Part shown: positions 54,973-64,000 of the stretch, piece after piece
Layout: every line of letters begins with the position of its first letter
Numbering within the stretch: position 1 is the first letter of the stretch
Assembly (NCBI GenBank): GCA_013286655.1
Contig: JABDFG010000001.1
Location: forward strand, 25,459-89,458
From: Bacteroidota bacterium
GTDB taxonomy: Bacteria; Bacteroidota; Bacteroidia; JABDFU01
Reading direction: 5' to 3'
Length of the DNA: 64,000 bases
The notes under the pieces: model-generated
What the model saw: the letters and a program-made list of their open reading frames with translations, nothing else
Databases searched by the model: none
Told to the model about the DNA's origin: nothing
Made by a program: the position numbers and the translations under genes

Positions 54973-56781
54973 TCACATCTGTTCGGGAACCTCTATTCCC
55001 ATTAATTTCATAGCTGATTGGATTACCTCCGCCACTTTACCCGAAAGCGCTAAACGGAAATTACGCAGGTGTTCATTTTCTTCTTTTAGAATGGTGATCT
55101 CCTGATAAAATTGATTATACTCTTTCGCCAATTCATAAACATAATTCGCAATAACTCCAGGATTGAGCTCCCGGCCAGCTTCTTTTACCGCTGCAGGGAA
55201 ATCATAAATCAGTTTAATCAGTTCCTTTTCTTTTTGTTGGAGTACGAGATCCGGTGCCGGATACCAGGTATTAGTTAATTCCGCATTAACCTTTCGTATA
55301 ATGGACTTAATCCGTGCATAGGTATATTGTATGAATGGACCGGTATTTCCATTAAAATCAATACTCTCCTTAGGGTTAAAAAGCATCTTTTTCTTTGGAT
55401 CAACTTTGAGAATAAAATACTTAAGCGCAGCAAGACCAATTGTTCTGTAGAGATCCTGAGCTTCTTTTGGATCAGAATGTACCGTTTTTCCCAACTCTCT
55501 GGTCATATCCTCCGCCGTATCTATCATTATTTTTATCAGGTCATCCGCATCTACAACAGTTCCTTCCCTGGATTTCATTTTGCCATCCGGCAGTTCGACC
55601 ATTCCATAAGATAAGTGAAAACAATCATTAGCCCAGGTGTAACCCAATTTTCGGAGTATGAGAAACAATATCTTAAAATGATAATCCTGCTCATTACCCA
55701 CTGTATAGATTACCTTGTTCAATTCCGGAAATTCCTTAAAACGTTCAACTGCAGTACCCAGGTCCTGCGTAATGTATACAGAGGTCCCGTCAGAGCGCAA
55801 CAAGACTTTTTCATCCAGCCCATCTTTGGAAAGATCAATCCGGACAGAACCGTCTTCCTTCTTAAAGAAAACTTGTTTATTCAATCCTTCCTCAACCAGC
55901 GCTTTACCTAACAAATAAGTATTCGACTCATAATACGTTTTATCAAAATGAACCCCCAGCATTTTATATGTTTCCTCAAAACCTTTATAAACCCAATTAT
56001 TCATGGTTCGCCATAACTCTAGAACTTCCTTGTCTCCATCTTCCCATTTGCGAAGCAATTCATTCACTTCCTGCATCAATACCGATCTTTTAACGGCTTC
56101 TTCTTTTTCCAAACCCTTATTCACCAGCTGTTCAGTTTCCACTTTCAACTGCCGGTCAAACTCCACATAATATTTACCAACCAGGTGATCCCCCTTTTTA
56201 CAGGCTGGATCTAAGCTTGTTTCCGGTTTTTCTCCATTTCCCCACTTTTTCCAGGCAAGCATTGATTTGCAAATGTGAATTCCACGATCGTTCACTAGGT
56301 TTGCCTTAATTACCTTGTTTCCATTGGCTTTTAGAATTTCTGCAATTGAAAAACCCAACAGATTATTACGGATATGCCCCAGGTGAAGTGGTTTATTGGT
56401 GTTAGGTGAGGAATATTCAACCATAACCGTTGAAGATGAATCCCCAACAGGAGTATAGGCATAAGTAGCATTTTTTGCCATTTCGCCGAAGTAATTGAGC
56501 CAATAGGCCGGGGAAACTACCAGGTTCAAAAAGCCTTTAACCACATTGAAGCTTTCTACTTCCGGGGTATTCGATTCTAAATAAGTTCCTATTTGTCTCG
56601 CCGTTTCTTCCGGCGATTTCCCGGAAAGCTTCATAAAAGGGAAAACTACCAGGGTCAGATCACCTTCAAACTCTTTATTCGTCTTTTGAAAAACAATACT
56701 CTTTGTATCAATACGCACTTTATAAAGCAATTGAATTGCATCAACTACATTATTTGTAAGCAATTCTTCCAGTTTTATCAT
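54973..56781 (-). CDS. argS: Arginyl-tRNA synthetase
   Basis: The track starts at 56841 inside the arginase gene; ATG 56781, seven bases after the arginase stop, gives MIKLEELLTNNVVDAIQLLY, a normal ArgS start, and a 602-residue protein. The class I signature is SSPNTNKPLHLGHIRNNLLG (HxGH-type), and the C-terminal anticodon-binding domain starts around FIQYTYARIKSIIRK and ends MKLMGIEVPEQM. DGKMKSREGTVV replaces the KMSK loop, as commonly seen in this enzyme. It forms an operon with the arginase-family gene. Confidence 0.95.
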   Translation of the reverse strand: MIKLEELLTNNVVDAIQLLYKVRIDTKSIVFQKTNKEFEGDLTLVVFPFMKLSGKSPEETARQIGTYLESNTPEVESFNVVKGFLNLVVSPAYWLNYFGEMAKNATYAYTPVGDSSSTVMVEYSSPNTNKPLHLGHIRNNLLGFSIAEILKANGNKVIKANLVNDRGIHICKSMLAWKKWGNGEKPETSLDPACKKGDHLVGKYYVEFDRQLKVETEQLVNKGLEKEEAVKRSVLMQEVNELLRKWEDGDKEVLELWRTMNNWVYKGFEETYKMLGVHFDKTYYESNTYLLGKALVEEGLNKQVFFKKEDGSVRIDLSKDGLDEKVLLRSDGTSVYITQDLGTAVERFKEFPELNKVIYTVGNEQDYHFKILFLILRKLGYTWANDCFHLSYGMVELPDGKMKSREGTVVDADDLIKIMIDTAEDMTRELGKTVHSDPKEAQDLYRTIGLAALKYFILKVDPKKKMLFNPKESIDFNGNTGPFIQYTYARIKSIIRKVNAELTNTWYPAPDLVLQQKEKELIKLIYDFPAAVKEAGRELNPGVIANYVYELAKEYNQFYQEITILKEENEHLRNFRLALSGKVAEVIQSAMKLMGIEVPEQM

Positions 56782-56788
56782 TTCCGTT

Positions 56789-57742
56789 CTAAAAATCGTT
56801 GGTAATTTGATTTGTTGCTTTATATAAGATCTCAAATGCATTCTCTGCCATTAGATTCTCCCGATCCAAAGTGGGATTGATTTCAACCATTTCAAAGCAA
56901 CAGACCTTTTTGCTTCTGAGCAGATAATAGATCAGGTTTCCTGCTTCCTTTTCACTTATTCCACTCGGAGCCGGGGTGCCTGTCCCCTTGGAAATGCCAG
57001 AATCCATACTGTCCACGTCAAATGAAACGTAAATCAGGTCACACTGGTCCAGGTAGTTAAGTGACTCAATGGAGGTCCGTTCTACCGCCTTCCGCCTTAT
57101 TTCAGGAAGGCTAAATGCTCGCATTTTATTCCTTCGGATAATCTGGTCTTCCTGGGGTTCCAGGTCACGCAAAGCAATAAAAACAACATCCGAATAGTTC
57201 ACTTTGGGACAAATACCTCCCAGGTTTTTAAGTTTATTCCAATAGTCGATCGTTTCTTCGTCCGGTTTATTGACAGCCTGCTCCATATTATCCTCCCCCA
57301 AAAGAGCCGCAAGCACCATACCATGCATATTACCGGACGGTGTAGTATAGGGTGAATGAAGATCGGCATGCGCATCAATCCAGATGAGTCCGATGCGCTT
57401 ATGAGGAAAGGCCATTTTGATGCCGGTTACTGTTCCTGCAGCCGAGCTATGATCCCCTGCCAGTACAATTGGAAAGTTACGATGGTCACTAAAAGCCTTA
57501 GAAACTTCTTTTGAAACGCGGTCACAAACGGTCAAAACACCTTTTATCCGCTTGGCATAGTCATGAATCACCGGTTCCAGTAACAAGCGATTTTCATTAG
57601 GGACTTCTATGGATTTATGCTTTTTAAAGAACGAACTTCCAAAATCCAGAGCGGCAATTTTAATCGCGTCTATACCCATACTTGCTCCCCTGGTGCCAGC
57701 TCCGATTTCAGACTTTACTTCAATCAGTTTAACCGTTTTCAT
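56789..57742 (-). CDS. Arginase/agmatinase family ureohydrolase
   Basis: A 317-residue binuclear manganese hydrolase: PIVLAGDHSSAAGTVTGIKM (GDHS), GLIWIDAHADLHSPYTTPSG (DAHAD) and YVSFDVDSMDSGISKGTGTP (SFDVDxxD). SGNMHGM and the ending IVEINP-like CFEMVEINPTLDREN fit arginase closely. It would release urea from arginine or agmatine. An arginine decarboxylase gene starts 94 bases away on the other strand and would supply agmatine, so agmatinase activity is a real alternative. argS follows in the same operon. Confidence 0.88.
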   Translation of the reverse strand: MKTVKLIEVKSEIGAGTRGASMGIDAIKIAALDFGSSFFKKHKSIEVPNENRLLLEPVIHDYAKRIKGVLTVCDRVSKEVSKAFSDHRNFPIVLAGDHSSAAGTVTGIKMAFPHKRIGLIWIDAHADLHSPYTTPSGNMHGMVLAALLGEDNMEQAVNKPDEETIDYWNKLKNLGGICPKVNYSDVVFIALRDLEPQEDQIIRRNKMRAFSLPEIRRKAVERTSIESLNYLDQCDLIYVSFDVDSMDSGISKGTGTPAPSGISEKEAGNLIYYLLRSKKVCCFEMVEINPTLDRENLMAENAFEILYKATNQITNDF

Positions 57743-57836
57743 GAAACTAAAAAAATTTAATTTTCTATAAATTCCTTAAAAGTATTTAGTTACTTTGTAT
57801 ATAATTAGTCAATCCAACTCACTTACTTAATATCAA

Positions 57837-59231
57837 ATGAAGAACAAGTACAGCGATCTGATCCACCAGACCTTCAACTTTCCGCAGGAAGGTTTTTCCG
57901 TTAAAGACAACTTGCTTCATTTTAATGAAATACCTATTATGGATATTATCAAACAATATGGTACTCCACTTAAAATAACCTACCTCCCAAAGATCAGCTC
58001 ACACATACAAAAAGCAAAACGGCTGTTCAATGTAGCGATGGCCAAATCCGACTATAAAGGTAGCTATACTTACTGTTATTGTACGAAAAGTTCCCATTTT
58101 TCTTTCATCCTGGAAGAAGTTCTCAAAAACGATGTTCACCTGGAAACGTCTTCTGCGTTTGACATTCCCATCGTTCGGGAGGTCTACAAAAAAGGATTGA
58201 TATCCAAGGATACGTTTATTGTATGCAATGGTTATAAGCGCGAAAATTACCAGCAATATATTTCGGAACTCATCAATGAAGACTTCAATGTAATACCAGT
58301 ACTGGATAATAAAAGCGAAATCGATTATTATAAAAAACATGTAAAAAACAAGACTAAACTTGGGATTCGGATTGCAGCGGAGGAGGAACCGTCCTATCAG
58401 TTTTACACTTCCCGTCTGGGCATCCGTTATAAAGAAATCGTTGAATATTACAAAGAGCATATAAAGGGTAATCCTAAGTTTGAACTCAAAATGCTTCATT
58501 TTTTTATTAATACCGGTATAAAAGACTCTATCTATTATTGGACGGAACTTGCCAAATGCATGAAGGTATATGCCGATCTTAAAAAAATATGTCCTGAGCT
58601 TGACTCACTCAATATTGGCGGAGGCATGCCCATACGGACATCCCTGAACTTTGACTATGACTATGAATACATCATTGAAGAAATTATTTCCCAGATTAAA
58701 ACTTATTGTAAGCAACACAAAGTAAAAGAGCCCAATATTTTCACTGAATTCGGCTCATTTACCGTTGGTGAAAGTGGTGCAGCCATTTATTCCGTATTGG
58801 ATCAAAAGAACCAGAATGATCGTGAAAAATGGTACATGATCGACAGTTCCTTTATTACGACACTTCCCGACACCTGGGGCATTAATCAGCGTTTTGTACT
58901 ACTGGCCATCAATCACTGGGACCGGGAATACCAGCGGGTGAATTTAGGCGGACTGACCTGTGATAGTATGGATTATTATAATACGGAAGCTCATGCAAAC
59001 CAGGTGTTTTTGCCAAAACTTGACAGGGAAACGGAAGAACCTTTATATGTTGGATTTTTTCATACAGGTGCTTACCAGGAATCCTTGAGTGGTTATGGAG
59101 GAATACAGCATTGCCTTATCCCCGCCCCTAAACACGTCATTATTTCAAAAGATGAAAATGGGGAACTATCTACCCGAATGTTTGCCAAAGAACAGAGTTT
59201 TAAATCAATGCTTAAAACGCTGGGGTATTAA
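57837..59231 (+). CDS. Arginine decarboxylase (PLP fold III type)
   Basis: A 464-residue alanine-racemase-fold decarboxylase. The PLP-binding Lys is in GSYTYCYCTKSSHFSFILEE (YCTKSS), then VHLETSSAFDIPIVREV, HFFINTGIKDSIYYW, LNIGGGMPIRTSLNFDYDYE, FTEFGSFTVGESGAAIY and GGLTCDSMDYYN. This matches the Bacteroidota arginine decarboxylases of about 460 residues, shorter than E. coli SpeA (~660). It makes agmatine for polyamines. It is divergent from the arginase-argS operon. Other basic amino acid decarboxylases of the fold cannot be fully excluded. Confidence 0.87.
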   Translation: MKNKYSDLIHQTFNFPQEGFSVKDNLLHFNEIPIMDIIKQYGTPLKITYLPKISSHIQKAKRLFNVAMAKSDYKGSYTYCYCTKSSHFSFILEEVLKNDVHLETSSAFDIPIVREVYKKGLISKDTFIVCNGYKRENYQQYISELINEDFNVIPVLDNKSEIDYYKKHVKNKTKLGIRIAAEEEPSYQFYTSRLGIRYKEIVEYYKEHIKGNPKFELKMLHFFINTGIKDSIYYWTELAKCMKVYADLKKICPELDSLNIGGGMPIRTSLNFDYDYEYIIEEIISQIKTYCKQHKVKEPNIFTEFGSFTVGESGAAIYSVLDQKNQNDREKWYMIDSSFITTLPDTWGINQRFVLLAINHWDREYQRVNLGGLTCDSMDYYNTEAHANQVFLPKLDRETEEPLYVGFFHTGAYQESLSGYGGIQHCLIPAPKHVIISKDENGELSTRMFAKEQSFKSMLKTLGY

Positions 59232-59258
59232 GAAGTAAATAACTATTTTTGGAACGTA

Positions 59259-59978
59259 TTGTCTAATTTCAATTTAGGATTTGTGTGGATATTTATTGCT
59301 AAGCATTTAAAAATCAGCCTGATTTGTTTAATTTTTATTCCCATTTTATGGGGCTGTAAAGGTGGGACATCGAATGGAAAAGCTATTTCCGAAGGCATTA
59401 TTGAGTTCGAAGCAGCAGCTGTAGACCCCAATAACCCTATGGCAGATCTGGCACCCAGTAAGATGGTGGAAAAATTTAAAGATCACAAAATAGTTTACGA
59501 AATGAGTGCCGGAATGGGACTCATGAATATGTCGATCGTTTCAGATTACGGCAATAAAACGGTAACCCAGTTAATCAAACTTCTCAATACTAAACGTACC
59601 GCCATAACTAACGCTGATGAAATTCAGAAGGAAATAGCCAATTCAAAAATGAAAATTCAAAAGACAAATGAAACCAAAGTCATTGTCGGATACAAATGCA
59701 AAAGAGCTATAATAAGTTATGAAAATGACTCACATCCACCATTCGATGTGTATTATACCGATGAAATGGAAGTTGAAAAGCCTAACTGGAGCAATGGGTA
59801 TAACGAAATCGATGGTGTATTGATGGAGTTTCAATTGAAACGTTATGGCCTGGAACTACGTTTCACTGCCCGCAAGGTTACTAAATCAACCATCGAGGAC
59901 AGTGACTTTGAAACCCCCGGAGATTATAAAGTAATTTCCCAAAAAGAGCTCGAAGACCTGTTTGCAGGTATGCAATAA
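59259..59978 (+). CDS. Lipoprotein of unknown function (possibly DUF4412-like)
   Basis: A 239-residue protein with a long hydrophobic leader ending in a lipobox, LKISLICLIFIPILWGCKGG, so it is a probable lipoprotein. The start is TTG at 59259; no ATG lies before the leader, and GTG 59283 is an alternative. The mature part (IVYEMSAGMGLMNMSIVSDY, KVIVGYKCKRAIISYENDSH, FDVYYTDEMEVEKPNWSNGY) resembles the DUF4412 style of beta-rich exported proteins, a weak call. It lies between arginine decarboxylase and ftsK. Confidence 0.7.
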   Translation: MSNFNLGFVWIFIAKHLKISLICLIFIPILWGCKGGTSNGKAISEGIIEFEAAAVDPNNPMADLAPSKMVEKFKDHKIVYEMSAGMGLMNMSIVSDYGNKTVTQLIKLLNTKRTAITNADEIQKEIANSKMKIQKTNETKVIVGYKCKRAIISYENDSHPPFDVYYTDEMEVEKPNWSNGYNEIDGVLMEFQLKRYGLELRFTARKVTKSTIEDSDFETPGDYKVISQKELEDLFAGMQ

Positions 59979-60044
59979 TCTCTTTTCCACAACACTAAGT
60001 GTATAAGTTTTTCGTTTATAGTATCAGAGCGGACTGCCATTAAA

Positions 60045-60052
60045 TAACTTTG
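60045..60052 (+). promoter_or_regulatory. Putative -7 promoter element of ftsK
   Basis: TAACTTTG, a full match to TAnnTTTG, 20 bases before the ATG at 60073. Confidence 0.5.
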
Positions 60053-60072
60053 GTAGCAGTTAATGCAGTCAA

Positions 60073-62661
60073 ATGGCCGAACGTAAGCGAAACGAGCTGA
60101 AGAATACTATCAAAGATCCGGATACTGAATTGGAAATTGTTGCTCATAAAGAAGAGAAACTGTCCGAAGACGTTCCTTCTGAGTGGTCTGTTTCCTCAAC
60201 TAAAGAGAAAGTTGAAAAAACACCAAGGGCTGAAAAAGCACAGAAAACGGAGAAAAAAGAACCTAAAGAAAAGAAAAAAACGAAAACAACCCTTACGGAA
60301 CGATTTGAGGGTGCCTTTTCCTTTATTTATGAAGAACGGTTCCAGAAAATCACAGGATTAACCTTCCTGTTACTAACAGCTTATCTTTTTATTGCCTTTA
60401 CCTCTTTTCTATTCACCTGGCAAACAGACTATGACAAAGTGGTGGGAACCCTCGGAATGCTATTTTCACCGGAGGTTAAGGTAGACAATTGGTTGGGAAA
60501 AATAGGGGCTTTAACGGCGCATTTATTTATTCACAAATGGTTTGGCTTAGCCTCTTTTGCATTTGTACTTATTGGACTCATAACGGGTGTTCGCATTTTA
60601 TTCAAAGTTTCCTTATTGCCTCTGGGGAAAACGTATCGTTTTTCTTTTTTTGCTTTAATCTGGTTGTCGATAAGCCTTGGATATTTTTTCACCAGTAACT
60701 ATTTCTATTTTGGTGGTGGATTTGGCTATACCATGAGCAATTGGCTGAATGGCATACTGGGCTTTATCGGAACGGGATTCCTGCTTGGGTTTTCGTTCCT
60801 CATGTTTCTGGTATTAGCTTTTAATGTAACGTTCGACCTTTTTACAAAAAAGCCATTAACGCAAATGCCGGTATCTGAGTTAGTATCCGATGGTCAAATT
60901 ATTGAGCCTATTCTGAATGTTCAACCTTTGACACAAGATAAAGATCAAGATGAACCGGAAGTAAAACCGGTTAACTCCTTCAAATCGGAAAAAGAAGAAG
61001 AAAAAACAGAAGAGGAAGCGAACAAGACTGAACTAATCAAAACATCAGAAACGGGAGATGTCCCATTTACGATTATAGAAAAAGCAGAAGAGCCGGGCGA
61101 AGAAAGCCCCCCATCTGAATCTCTGCCTTTTGGGGAATATGACCCTACGCTCGACTTGTCCAGTTATCAAATGCCTCATCTGGATCTTTTGGAACAATAT
61201 TCCATCAGCAAAGAAAGCAGTGTGAATGCAGAAGAACTGAATGCCAACAAAGACCGGATTGTCAGCACACTGAATAATTATGGCATACAAATAGATAAAA
61301 TAAAAGCGACGATCGGCCCCACGGTTACGCTCTACGAAATTATTCCTGCAGCAGGTGTACGGATATCAAAAATCAAGAACCTGGAAGATGATATTGCGCT
61401 GAGCCTTTCCGCACTCGGTATACGGATCATCGCACCTATACCCGGTAAAGGAACCATTGGGATAGAAGTCCCGAATCTCAGCCCTGAAATGGTGGCGATG
61501 AGAACAATTCTCGCTTCGGAAAAATTTCAGAACTCCACCATGGAACTGCCGATTGCACTGGGCAAAACGATCTCCAACGAAACCTTTATTGCCGATTTAG
61601 CTAAAATGCCCCATCTCCTGATGGCTGGAGCGACCGGACAAGGCAAATCGGTTGGACTAAATGCCATCCTTGTTTCCCTGCTTTATAAAAAACATCCTTC
61701 CCAAATAAAATTTGTGTTGGTTGATCCGAAAAAAGTTGAACTTACCCTTTTCAACAAAATTGAGCGCCATTTCCTGGCGAAACTTCCGGATACAGAGGAA
61801 GCTATTATCACAGATACGAAGAAGGTTATTCATACGCTTAACTCACTGTGCATTGAAATGGATCAACGGTATGACCTGTTGAAGGATGCACAGGTGCGCA
61901 ACTTGAAGGAATATAATGTCAAATTCATTTCGCGCAAGTTGAATCCCAATAACGGACACAAATTTTTACCGTATATTATATTAGTTGTCGATGAATTTGC
62001 GGATCTAATTATGACCGCAGGAAAAGAAGTGGAGACCCCCATTGCGAGGCTGGCACAACTTGCCCGGGCTATTGGAATTCACCTGATTATTGCAACACAA
62101 CGTCCGTCCGTCAATATCATAACCGGTACAATAAAAGCGAACTTTCCTGCACGCATTGCGTTCCGGGTAACCTCCAAAATTGATTCCCGTACAATTCTTG
62201 ATTCAGGGGGCGCTGAACAATTAATCGGGCGGGGCGACATGCTGCTATCTACCGGAAATGATCTGATCCGGATACAATGTGCATTTGTTGATACACCTGA
62301 GGTAGAAAAGATTACGGAATTCATTGGTTCGCAGCGCAGCTATCCCGAAGCATTTAAATTGCCGGAATACATCGATGAAAATGCCGAATCGGGTTCAACT
62401 GAACTTGATCCATCCGAACGGGACTCCTTCTTCGCAGATGCCGCACGCATTATTGTTCAGCATCAGCAAGGTTCAGCCTCTTTGCTGCAAAGGCGTCTGA
62501 AACTAGGTTATAACCGGGCCGGCCGCATCGTTGACCAATTGGAGGCTGCAGGCATTATCGGCCCCTTCGAAGGAAGCAAAGCCAGAGAAGTTCTTGTCAA
62601 GGACTTGATGAGTCTGGAACAGTTATTGAACAATACGTCCAAAAACACAACACAACTATGA
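60073..62661 (+). CDS. ftsK: DNA translocase FtsK
   Basis: An 862-residue FtsK/SpoIIIE protein. A Lys/Glu-rich cytoplasmic N-terminus (TPRAEKAQKTEKKEPKEKKK) precedes about four membrane helices (~residues 90-260), an acidic linker (~275-365), and the motor: Walker A LLMAGATGQGKSVGLNA (~515), Walker B ILVVDEFADLIMTAG, then IATQRPSVNIITGTIKANFP. A winged-helix gamma domain (ASLLQRRLKLGYNRAGRIVD) closes it and would read KOPS-like sites. It pumps chromosome DNA at the septum. It overlaps the LolA-like gene by four bases. Confidence 0.95.
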   Translation: MAERKRNELKNTIKDPDTELEIVAHKEEKLSEDVPSEWSVSSTKEKVEKTPRAEKAQKTEKKEPKEKKKTKTTLTERFEGAFSFIYEERFQKITGLTFLLLTAYLFIAFTSFLFTWQTDYDKVVGTLGMLFSPEVKVDNWLGKIGALTAHLFIHKWFGLASFAFVLIGLITGVRILFKVSLLPLGKTYRFSFFALIWLSISLGYFFTSNYFYFGGGFGYTMSNWLNGILGFIGTGFLLGFSFLMFLVLAFNVTFDLFTKKPLTQMPVSELVSDGQIIEPILNVQPLTQDKDQDEPEVKPVNSFKSEKEEEKTEEEANKTELIKTSETGDVPFTIIEKAEEPGEESPPSESLPFGEYDPTLDLSSYQMPHLDLLEQYSISKESSVNAEELNANKDRIVSTLNNYGIQIDKIKATIGPTVTLYEIIPAAGVRISKIKNLEDDIALSLSALGIRIIAPIPGKGTIGIEVPNLSPEMVAMRTILASEKFQNSTMELPIALGKTISNETFIADLAKMPHLLMAGATGQGKSVGLNAILVSLLYKKHPSQIKFVLVDPKKVELTLFNKIERHFLAKLPDTEEAIITDTKKVIHTLNSLCIEMDQRYDLLKDAQVRNLKEYNVKFISRKLNPNNGHKFLPYIILVVDEFADLIMTAGKEVETPIARLAQLARAIGIHLIIATQRPSVNIITGTIKANFPARIAFRVTSKIDSRTILDSGGAEQLIGRGDMLLSTGNDLIRIQCAFVDTPEVEKITEFIGSQRSYPEAFKLPEYIDENAESGSTELDPSERDSFFADAARIIVQHQQGSASLLQRRLKLGYNRAGRIVDQLEAAGIIGPFEGSKAREVLVKDLMSLEQLLNNTSKNTTQL

Positions 62662-63314
62662 ACCGGCTACTTACGTTACTATTTGCTTTGCTAACGGCCC
62701 TTTCCTCTTTTTGTCAGACGAATGACACTCAGGACCCTAAAGCAAAAGCCATACTGGACGAACTAAGTTCCAAAACCAAAGCCTACACCTCCATCAAAGC
62801 CGAGTTTACGGTCGCCGTACAAGGAAAGGATAAAACCAAGAAACCGGATATACAAAAAGGAGCACTGCAGCTAAAAGGAAATAAATACAAATTGGAAATA
62901 AAAGGCCAGGAAATCACTTCAGATGGGAAAACTTCCTGGACATTTTTAAAAGACAATAACGAAGTGCAGGTGAATGATGCTGATCAGAATATGAGTGACG
63001 GCTTAAGTCCAACCACTCTTTTTACAATCTATGAAAAGGGCTATAAGTTCCGTTTCGAAAGTGAAACAGCCAGTTCTCAATCCATTAATCTTTACCCACT
63101 GAATCCGGACAAAAAGAAATTCCATACGCTTCTGTTGACAATTGACAAAGCAAAAAAACAAATTATTTCCTGTGCGGCATTAATGAAAGACGGAAGTCGA
63201 ATCGATTATACCCTGACTTCTTTTATAACAAACAGCCCTATGCCCGAAGGCATGTTTAATTTTGATCCCAAAGCACATCCCGGAGTCGAGGTTATTGATT
63301 TAAGAGACCATTAG
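62658..63314 (+). CDS. LolA-like outer-membrane lipoprotein carrier
   Basis: A 218-residue exported protein: signal peptide MNRLLTLLFALLTALSSFCQ, then AKAILDELSSKTKAYTSIKA, FTVAVQGKDKTKKPDIQKGA, LKGNKYKLEIKGQEITSDGK and TSWTFLKDNNEVQVND, matching the half-barrel LolA fold. It should ferry lipoproteins through the periplasm. It overlaps ftsK by four bases; a partial lipoprotein gene follows. Confidence 0.88.
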   Translation: MNRLLTLLFALLTALSSFCQTNDTQDPKAKAILDELSSKTKAYTSIKAEFTVAVQGKDKTKKPDIQKGALQLKGNKYKLEIKGQEITSDGKTSWTFLKDNNEVQVNDADQNMSDGLSPTTLFTIYEKGYKFRFESETASSQSINLYPLNPDKKKFHTLLLTIDKAKKQIISCAALMKDGSRIDYTLTSFITNSPMPEGMFNFDPKAHPGVEVIDLRDH

Positions 63315-63368
63315 CAGCAATGAGTGTTTTTTTTGTAGTTTAGTAGCTGAAAAGTAAACTTTAGCGTA

Positions 63369-64000
63369 ATGAAAAAACATATCCGCTCCAAAATTGTTAA
63401 GTATGCGATGTCCTTTCTCATAGGAAGTATCTTTATTTCCTGTACGGGAAACGAAACCAAAGAACGGGCAAGTGAGAACCAGACAAGCGATTCTACGCTT
63501 AAAAAAGAAAAGGAAGTAGAACAGGAGGTATCTTATAACCTCCCCTCCCCACTTCAAATTGTTTCTTTATTCAGAAAATCAGGATTGACTTTTCTGGAAG
63601 GTGTTACCAATACTCAAAAAGATCCTGCAAAATACACTTCAAATTTCAGCAAATCACTTAACCTGGGAGTTTATGCAGCCGATCTTGCATACTGTGTCTT
63701 AAATAAACAACGTCAGGAAGCAATGAATTATATGCAGGCATCTACCCAGCTTTCCAGCTCGCTGGGAATGACAAGTATTTTTGAGGAAGGAGCTTTCGTT
63801 AAACGATTTGAAAAAAACCTTACGAACGAAGATTCTTTGCGCACAATTATAGCCGAAGTTCAAATGGCGACGGATACTTACCTGGAGGATAACGAACAAC
63901 GGCAAATCTCAGCCATTGCGTTTTCGGGCGCATGGACGGAAGCTATGTACATTGGCTCAAAGGTTTTTGAAAAATCAAAAGAAAAAGGTCTGAATGATAA
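63369..64000 (+). CDS. Lipoprotein of unknown function (3' end beyond the window)
   Basis: An open frame from ATG 63369 to the right edge, 210 codons with no stop, missing from the ORF track. The N-terminus MKKHIRSKIVKYAMSFLIGS is followed by IFISCTGNETK, a lipobox, so it is a probable lipoprotein. The mature part is helical and charged (VSYNLPSPLQIVSLFRKSGL, LNLGVYAADLAYCVLNKQRQ, SAIAFSGAWTEAMYIGSKVF). I do not recognise the family. It lies 54 bases after the LolA-like gene. Confidence 0.75.
   Translation, partial: MKKHIRSKIVKYAMSFLIGSIFISCTGNETKERASENQTSDSTLKKEKEVEQEVSYNLPSPLQIVSLFRKSGLTFLEGVTNTQKDPAKYTSNFSKSLNLGVYAADLAYCVLNKQRQEAMNYMQASTQLSSSLGMTSIFEEGAFVKRFEKNLTNEDSLRTIIAEVQMATDTYLEDNEQRQISAIAFSGAWTEAMYIGSKVFEKSKEKGLND

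Noticed and set aside
57999-58499. 166-aa minus-strand ORF
   Set aside because: Antisense to the arginine decarboxylase coding region, with a composition typical of a reverse-frame shadow.

Overview
The window looks like a chromosomal segment of a Bacteroidota bacterium, probably a free-living Sphingobacteriales/Chitinophagales-like lineage. The basis is mixed. There is a stand-alone gldA, four PD40/TPR (OmpA-type) envelope proteins, a fused SecDF, an S16 protein with an Ala/Lys-rich tail, a DUF1501/DUF1800 pair, an E1 alpha-beta fusion, and repeated promoter-like motifs close to the Bacteroidota TAnnTTTG -7 element. No rRNA or CRISPR array was seen; one tRNA gene (Pro, anticodon GGG) is present.

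Layout. 1-1371: 5' part of a secreted repeat protein on the minus strand, with a 684-bp tandem unit. 1524-6169: a low-GC surface-polysaccharide cluster (methyltransferase, two GT4 glycosyltransferases, a flippase). 6198-9344: an AddA-type helicase-nuclease. 9356-11048: an insertion sequence whose DDE transposase is broken by a one-base deletion. 11119-11856: a TylF-type O-methyltransferase. 12064-14118: an M13 lipoprotein peptidase. 14244-17593: a secDF-tatA export operon. 17712-19244: rpsP, rimM, ndk. 19271-22558: an MBL-fold hydrolase and a membrane pyrophosphatase with a Cys-rich tail. 22584-24534: an rsgA, MazG-like, deoxynucleoside kinase operon. 24612-25685: gldA and tRNA-Pro. 25859-27674: a three-gene HipB/HipS/HipT-like toxin-antitoxin locus behind three evenly spaced operator-like palindromes. 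27934-28491: a YciE/YciF-like protein. 28688-34161: three tandem PD40/TPR genes. 34167-38147: exonuclease, FAH-family hydrolase, and the DUF1501/DUF1800 pair. 38267-45097: metabolism (2-oxoacid dehydrogenase E1, MurQ, PruA, Fsa, YciO/Sua5-like). 45109-47693: a fourth PD40/OmpA protein and QueE. 47782-52898: M16 peptidase, FolD, Ffh. 52991-54946: lipid acyltransferase and desaturase. 54973-59231: an arginine module (ArgS, arginase/agmatinase, arginine decarboxylase). 59259-64000: lipoprotein, FtsK, LolA-like carrier, and a partial lipoprotein.

How the genes work together. Much of the window serves the envelope: export (SecDF, TatA, LolA-like, Ffh), surface glycan synthesis, lipid modification, and peptidoglycan-anchored beta-propeller proteins. 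The most notable accessory unit is the hip locus. Its kinase is split into a small N1-domain protein and a separate kinase, as in the tripartite E. coli HipBST system, and its promoter region carries three TATAC-N7-GTATA sites placed exactly 40 bp apart. All assignments rest on reading the sequence and family knowledge; no database search was run.
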